Shown: positions 30,189 through 32,689 of the stretch, one piece after another
Position numbering within the stretch: the first letter of the stretch is position 1
How the letters are laid out: each line of letters begins with the position of its first letter
Origin: JBBRMQ01 sp038230775
GTDB taxonomy: Bacteria > Acidobacteriota > Thermoanaerobaculia > Gp7-AA8
DNA: 32,689 nt
Reading direction: 5' to 3'
Assembly: GCA_038230775.1 (NCBI GenBank)
Contig: JBBRMQ010000016.1
Location: forward strand, 1 to 32,689
Notes under the pieces: generated by a model
Seen by the model: the letters and a program-made list of their open reading frames with translations, nothing else
Databases searched by the model: none
Told to the model about the DNA's origin: nothing
Position numbers and translations under genes: made by a program

Positions 30189-31363
30189 GAGAGCACTGGC
30201 TACTCGATCCAGCGATTGCGTTTCTCAATCACGGCTCGTTCGGCGCAACACCGATCGCTGTTCTCGAGAGGCAGTCGGAGTGGCGCCGGCGCATGGAACA
30301 GGAGCCGGTCAAGTTCCTGGCGCGCGAGCTTGACGGACTGCTCGATTCGGCGCGCGCGGTGCTCGCGCGTTTCGTCGGTGCGGAGACGGACAACCTCGCA
30401 TTCGTGCCCAACGCAACCGCAGGCGTCAACGCCGTGCTGCGCTCGCAGCAATTCGAAGCAGGCGATGAGCTGATCGTGACGACGCATGAGTACAACGCGT
30501 CGCGCAACATCCTCGAATACGTCGCGGCGCGCAGCGGTGCGGGCGTCGTCGTGGTCGACATCCCGTTTCCGATCCAGTCGTCCGACGTCGTCACCGAGCG
30601 CTTGCTCAACGCCGTCAACACCAGAACCCGCCTGCTGCTCATCGATCACATCACCAGTCAGACCGCTCTCGTTTTCCCGATCGCGCAGATCGTCCGCGAG
30701 ATGCACGCACGCGGCGTCGAGGTGCTCGTCGACGGTGCGCACGCGCCAGGAATGGTGCCGCTCGAGCTCCGATCGCTCGGCGTCAGCTACTACACCGGCA
30801 ACCTGCACAAGTGGGTCTGCGCACCGAAAGGCGCCGCGTTCCTTTACGTTCGCGAGGATCGCCGCGCACGGATTCGTCCCGTCGCCATCAGCCACGGCGC
30901 AAACAGCACACGCACCGACCGAAGCCGGTTTCATCTGGAGTTCGACTGGACCGGCACCTTCGATCCGACTTCCTGGTTGTGCGTTCCCGACGCGCTCCAG
31001 TTCATGGCGTCTCTGGTACCCGGCGGCTGGAACGAGGTCATGCGTAGAAATCGCGCCCTCGCGCTGAAAGCCCGTGACGCGATCGCAAACAGTCTCGAGA
31101 TCGATCCACCCGCACCCGACTCGATGATCGGATCGATGGCGGCCCTTCCCTTGCCGAGCGGCGACGCGACTTCGGCGCCTTCGCTCTACGGCGATCCGTT
31201 GCAGGACACACTCTTCGACAAGTATTCGATCGAGGTGCCGGTCGTGCCGTGGCCGGAGCCGCCGAGCCGCGTCCTTCGCGTTTCTGCCCAGCTCTACAAC
31301 GTGATGGAGCAGTACGAACGACTTGCCTCTGCCGTCAGCGCGGAGCTGCGGCAGCCCGCCTGA
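30185..31363 (+). CDS. PLP-dependent aminotransferase class V (isopenicillin-N-epimerase-like)
   Basis: 392 residues from GTG 30185, inside a GTGA overlap with the preceding aminotransferase. Motifs: LNHGSFGATP at the N-terminus, the cofactor loop NATAGVN, a catalytic His in TTHEYNASRN, D183 and H186 in LVDGAHAPG, and K209 in TGNLHKWVCAPKG as the PLP lysine. The sequence style matches proteins called isopenicillin N epimerase or cysteine-desulfurase-like, most of which have neither activity proven. No desulfurase Cys loop or SufE-type gene is seen. It is the last gene of the coupled set and is followed by a GC-rich inverted repeat. Confidence 0.9.
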   Translation: MREHWLLDPAIAFLNHGSFGATPIAVLERQSEWRRRMEQEPVKFLARELDGLLDSARAVLARFVGAETDNLAFVPNATAGVNAVLRSQQFEAGDELIVTTHEYNASRNILEYVAARSGAGVVVVDIPFPIQSSDVVTERLLNAVNTRTRLLLIDHITSQTALVFPIAQIVREMHARGVEVLVDGAHAPGMVPLELRSLGVSYYTGNLHKWVCAPKGAAFLYVREDRRARIRPVAISHGANSTRTDRSRFHLEFDWTGTFDPTSWLCVPDALQFMASLVPGGWNEVMRRNRALALKARDAIANSLEIDPPAPDSMIGSMAALPLPSGDATSAPSLYGDPLQDTLFDKYSIEVPVVPWPEPPSRVLRVSAQLYNVMEQYERLASAVSAELRQPA

Positions 31364-31421
31364 TCTGGAGCAGATCCTGATCCCAGATGGCGAAGGCCAC
31401 CGCGGCGAAAGTGAAGTGAGC

Positions 31422-31477
31422 GTGGGGCCAGCCCTCTGGCTGGCGATTCCAAAGGCCAGCCGGAGGGCTGGCCCCAC
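31422..31477. repeat. 23-bp inverted repeat between convergent genes
   Basis: The arms at 31422-31444 and 31455-31477 (starting GTGGGGCCAGCC and ending GGCTGGCCCCAC) pair with one G-T change and a 10-base loop. It lies 2 bases beyond the sdhB stop and 58 beyond the aminotransferase stop. It may act as a two-way terminator, but there is no T-run. The words are not organised in tandem, so it differs from the heptamer elements. The rest of 31364-31421 holds nothing I recognise. Confidence 0.8.
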
Positions 31478-31479
31478 AC

Positions 31480-32226
31480 TTACAAAAGCTTCTTGAAGCG
31501 GGCGACGAGCGCGTCGCGGTTCATGCGTGCGATGAAGTCGACGCTGATCCCTTTCGGGCAGACGGCTTCGCACTCGCCGAACATCGTGCAACTCCCGAAG
31601 TAGTCTTCCATCACCTCGACCATTTTCAGGACGCGCTGGTAGCGCTCCGGCTGCCCCTGCGGCAGGAGGCCGAGGTGCGAGACCTTCGCGGCGGTGAAGA
31701 GCTGCGCCGCGCCGTTCGGGCACTGCGCGACACACGCACCGCACTCGATGCACTCGGCCGCGTCCATCGACTTTTCCGCCACGACCTTGGAAATCGGCGT
31801 GTCGTTCGCTTCGGGTGCGCTCCCGGTGTTGACCGAGATGAAGCCGCCGGCCTGGATGATCTTGTCGAGCGGGCTGCGATCGACGATGAGGTCCTTGATG
31901 ACGGGGAAGGCGCGCGCGCGCCACGGCTCGACGGCGATCGTGTCGCCGTCCTTGAATTGGCGCATGTGCAACTGGCATGTGGCGGTGCCGCCGATCGGTC
32001 CGTGCGCGACGCCGTTGATCATCATTCCGCACGACCCGCAGATCCCCTCACGGCAGTCATGCTCGAAGTGAATCGGATCTTCGCCCTTTTCGATCAGGGC
32101 CTCGTTCACGATGTCGAGCATCTCGAGGAACGAGGCCTCGGGGCTGATGTCGTGCGCTTCGTACTGCACGAACTTGCCCTCGCTGCTGCGGGCGGCCTGA
32201 CGCCAGACGCGGAGTGTGAGATTCAC
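31480..32226 (-). CDS. sdhB: Succinate dehydrogenase/fumarate reductase iron-sulfur subunit
   Basis: 248 residues from GTG 32226, inside a GTGA overlap with the sdhA stop. It carries electrons from the flavoprotein to quinone on the cytoplasmic face of the membrane. Cluster ligands are all present: [2Fe-2S] in CREGICGSC plus the Cys in TCQLHMRQF, [4Fe-4S] in CIECGACVAQCP, and [3Fe-4S] in CTMFGECEAVCPKG. PWRARAFPVIKDLIVDR is a family signature. The N-terminal MNLTLRVWRQ form is that of the Bacteroidota/Acidobacteriota/Myxococcota type. The first 155 bases or so are repeated 416 bases upstream. Confidence 0.95.
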   Translation of the reverse strand: MNLTLRVWRQAARSSEGKFVQYEAHDISPEASFLEMLDIVNEALIEKGEDPIHFEHDCREGICGSCGMMINGVAHGPIGGTATCQLHMRQFKDGDTIAVEPWRARAFPVIKDLIVDRSPLDKIIQAGGFISVNTGSAPEANDTPISKVVAEKSMDAAECIECGACVAQCPNGAAQLFTAAKVSHLGLLPQGQPERYQRVLKMVEVMEDYFGSCTMFGECEAVCPKGISVDFIARMNRDALVARFKKLL

Positions 32227-32273
32227 TTGTAGCTCCTCGTCGCCAATTTCACTTCCTCATATTCGAGTGCTTC
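32119..32273. repeat. sdhB: Direct repeat, copy 1 (sdhA end / sdhB start)
   Basis: This segment recurs at 32535-32689 with offset 416. Over 155 bases there are two differences (32134 and 32150), and the last 123 are identical. Weaker similarity continues left to about 32073. Confidence 0.95.
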
Positions 32274-32642
32274 CTTGTGCAGTTTCGGCTCCTTGCCCAC
32301 GCCCGTGAATTCCCACGCCGCGGAATAGCGGAAATCATCGTCGTTGCGCTGCGCCTCGCCATCCGCGGTCTGATGTTCGACGCGGAAATGCCCGCCGCAC
32401 GACTCTTCGCGATGCAGCGCGTCAACGCACATCAACTCGGCGAGCTCGAAGAAGTCCGCGACGCGTCCGGCCGTCTCCAGCGACGGGTTCGGCTCCTCGC
32501 CCTTGAGCGTGAGCCCGTCGTTGACGACGTCCATCATCTCGAGGAACGACGCCTCGGGGCTGATGGCGTGCGCTTCGTACTGCACGAACTTGCCCTCGCT
32601 GCTGCGGGCGGCCTGACGCCAGACGCGGAGTGTGAGATTCAC
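32223..32642 (-). pseudogene. Chimeric ORF: SdhB-like N-terminus joined to SdhA C-terminus
   Basis: 139 residues. Residues 1-42 or so repeat the start of SdhB (MNLTLRVWRQ...SFLEMMDVVND) with several conservative changes from the intact copy. From about residue 50 the sequence is the C-terminus of an SdhA flavoprotein (LETAGRVADFFELAELMC, HREESCGGHFR, EFTGVGKEPKLHKEALEYEEVKLATRSYK). The SdhA part ends at the normal stop that overlaps sdhB. SdhA cannot normally be preceded by SdhB in frame, so this is either a tandem partial duplication or an assembly chimera of two strain variants. The SdhA part alone would be the real gene's end. Confidence 0.7.
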
Positions 32643-32689
32643 TTGTAGCTCCTCGTCGCCAATTTCACTTCCTCATATTCGAGTGCTTC
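32535..32689. repeat. Direct repeat, copy 2, reaching the window end
   Basis: Near-identical to 32119-32273 and cut by the window edge. The repeat may therefore be longer. The unique part between the copies (about 32274-32486) is SdhA C-terminal coding sequence. Confidence 0.95.
32639..32689 (-). CDS. sdhA: Succinate dehydrogenase flavoprotein C-terminus, second copy, partial
   Basis: The last 16 codons plus stop of an SdhA (ending VKLATRSYK), identical to 32223-32273. The TGA overlaps the GTG at 32642 exactly as at the intact junction. Upstream sequence lies outside the window. Confidence 0.6.
   Translation of the reverse strand, partial: EALEYEEVKLATRSYK

Noticed and set aside
30200..32032. 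A 610-residue minus-strand ORF across the class V aminotransferase and sdhB
   Set aside because: It covers two well-supported genes out of frame and has Arg/His-rich antisense composition.

Overview
This is a GC-rich, densely coded bacterial chromosome segment with no rRNA, tRNA, CRISPR array or insertion sequence that I can see. GTG and TTG starts are common, and 4-base start/stop overlaps (ATGA, GTGA, TTGA) link many genes. The gene content is typical of an environmental Gram-negative didermic bacterium: a complete pilMNOPQ operon, an FHA-GAF-PP2C phosphatase, a FecR/DUF6600 protein, a beta-propeller S9 peptidase and a three-cluster SdhB. An Acidobacteriota relative (Thermoanaerobaculia or Holophagae-like) is my best guess. 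That is an inference from gene style, not from a marker gene, and the window may be from a metagenome contig.

Layout. 1-1102 (-): an FHA-GAF-PP2C phosphatase that runs off the left edge. 1207-3204 (+): a VanZ-like membrane protein, then an exported protein that appears to join a copper-monooxygenase-like (PHM/DBH-type) module to a degenerate cyclophilin. 3201-6089: a short-chain dehydrogenase (-) and a secreted prolyl-oligopeptidase-family peptidase (+), divergently arranged. 6249-9569 (-): a small unknown protein, an NtrC-type sigma54 activator, an MscS channel with a cyclic-nucleotide-binding domain, and a small membrane protein. 9713-11773 (-): a FecR/DUF6600 exported protein. 11997-16557 (-): phosphoesterase, aroK, accC, accB, a roadblock protein and a TPR protein. 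16665-24939 (-): pilM-N-O-P-Q followed by two lipoproteins, from a strong TTGACA promoter. 25131-25325 (+): rpmB. 25390-27567 (-): bifunctional Rel. 27690-31363 (+): a PA2779-family protein, a PA2778-family C39-like cysteine peptidase with TPRs, and two PLP enzymes, the last three coupled by GTGA overlaps. 31480-32689 (-): sdhB, preceded by a partial direct duplication of the sdhA/sdhB junction that reaches the window end.

The most unusual signals are non-coding. (1) Four or five intergenic elements share one architecture but not one sequence. Each has a short word of 7 or 8 bases repeated in tandem on one arm and its reverse complement repeated in the same register on the other arm, so the whole folds into a hairpin. 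Each locus uses a different word. (2) Three boxes with the exact GG-N10-GC spacing of sigma54 promoters lie just upstream of gene starts, in a window that also encodes a sigma54 activator. (3) A near-perfect intrinsic terminator (12-bp stem, UUCG loop, six T) lies inside the signal-peptide codons of the PA2778-family gene. (4) Several first genes have a -10-like box only 6-8 bases before the start codon, which suggests leaderless mRNAs.

No stretch over 300 bases lacks a gene. The longer gaps (6090-6248, 6474-6574, 9570-9712, 11774-11996, 16558-16664, 24940-25130, 27568-27689, 31364-31479) hold the repeats, hairpins and promoters listed below.
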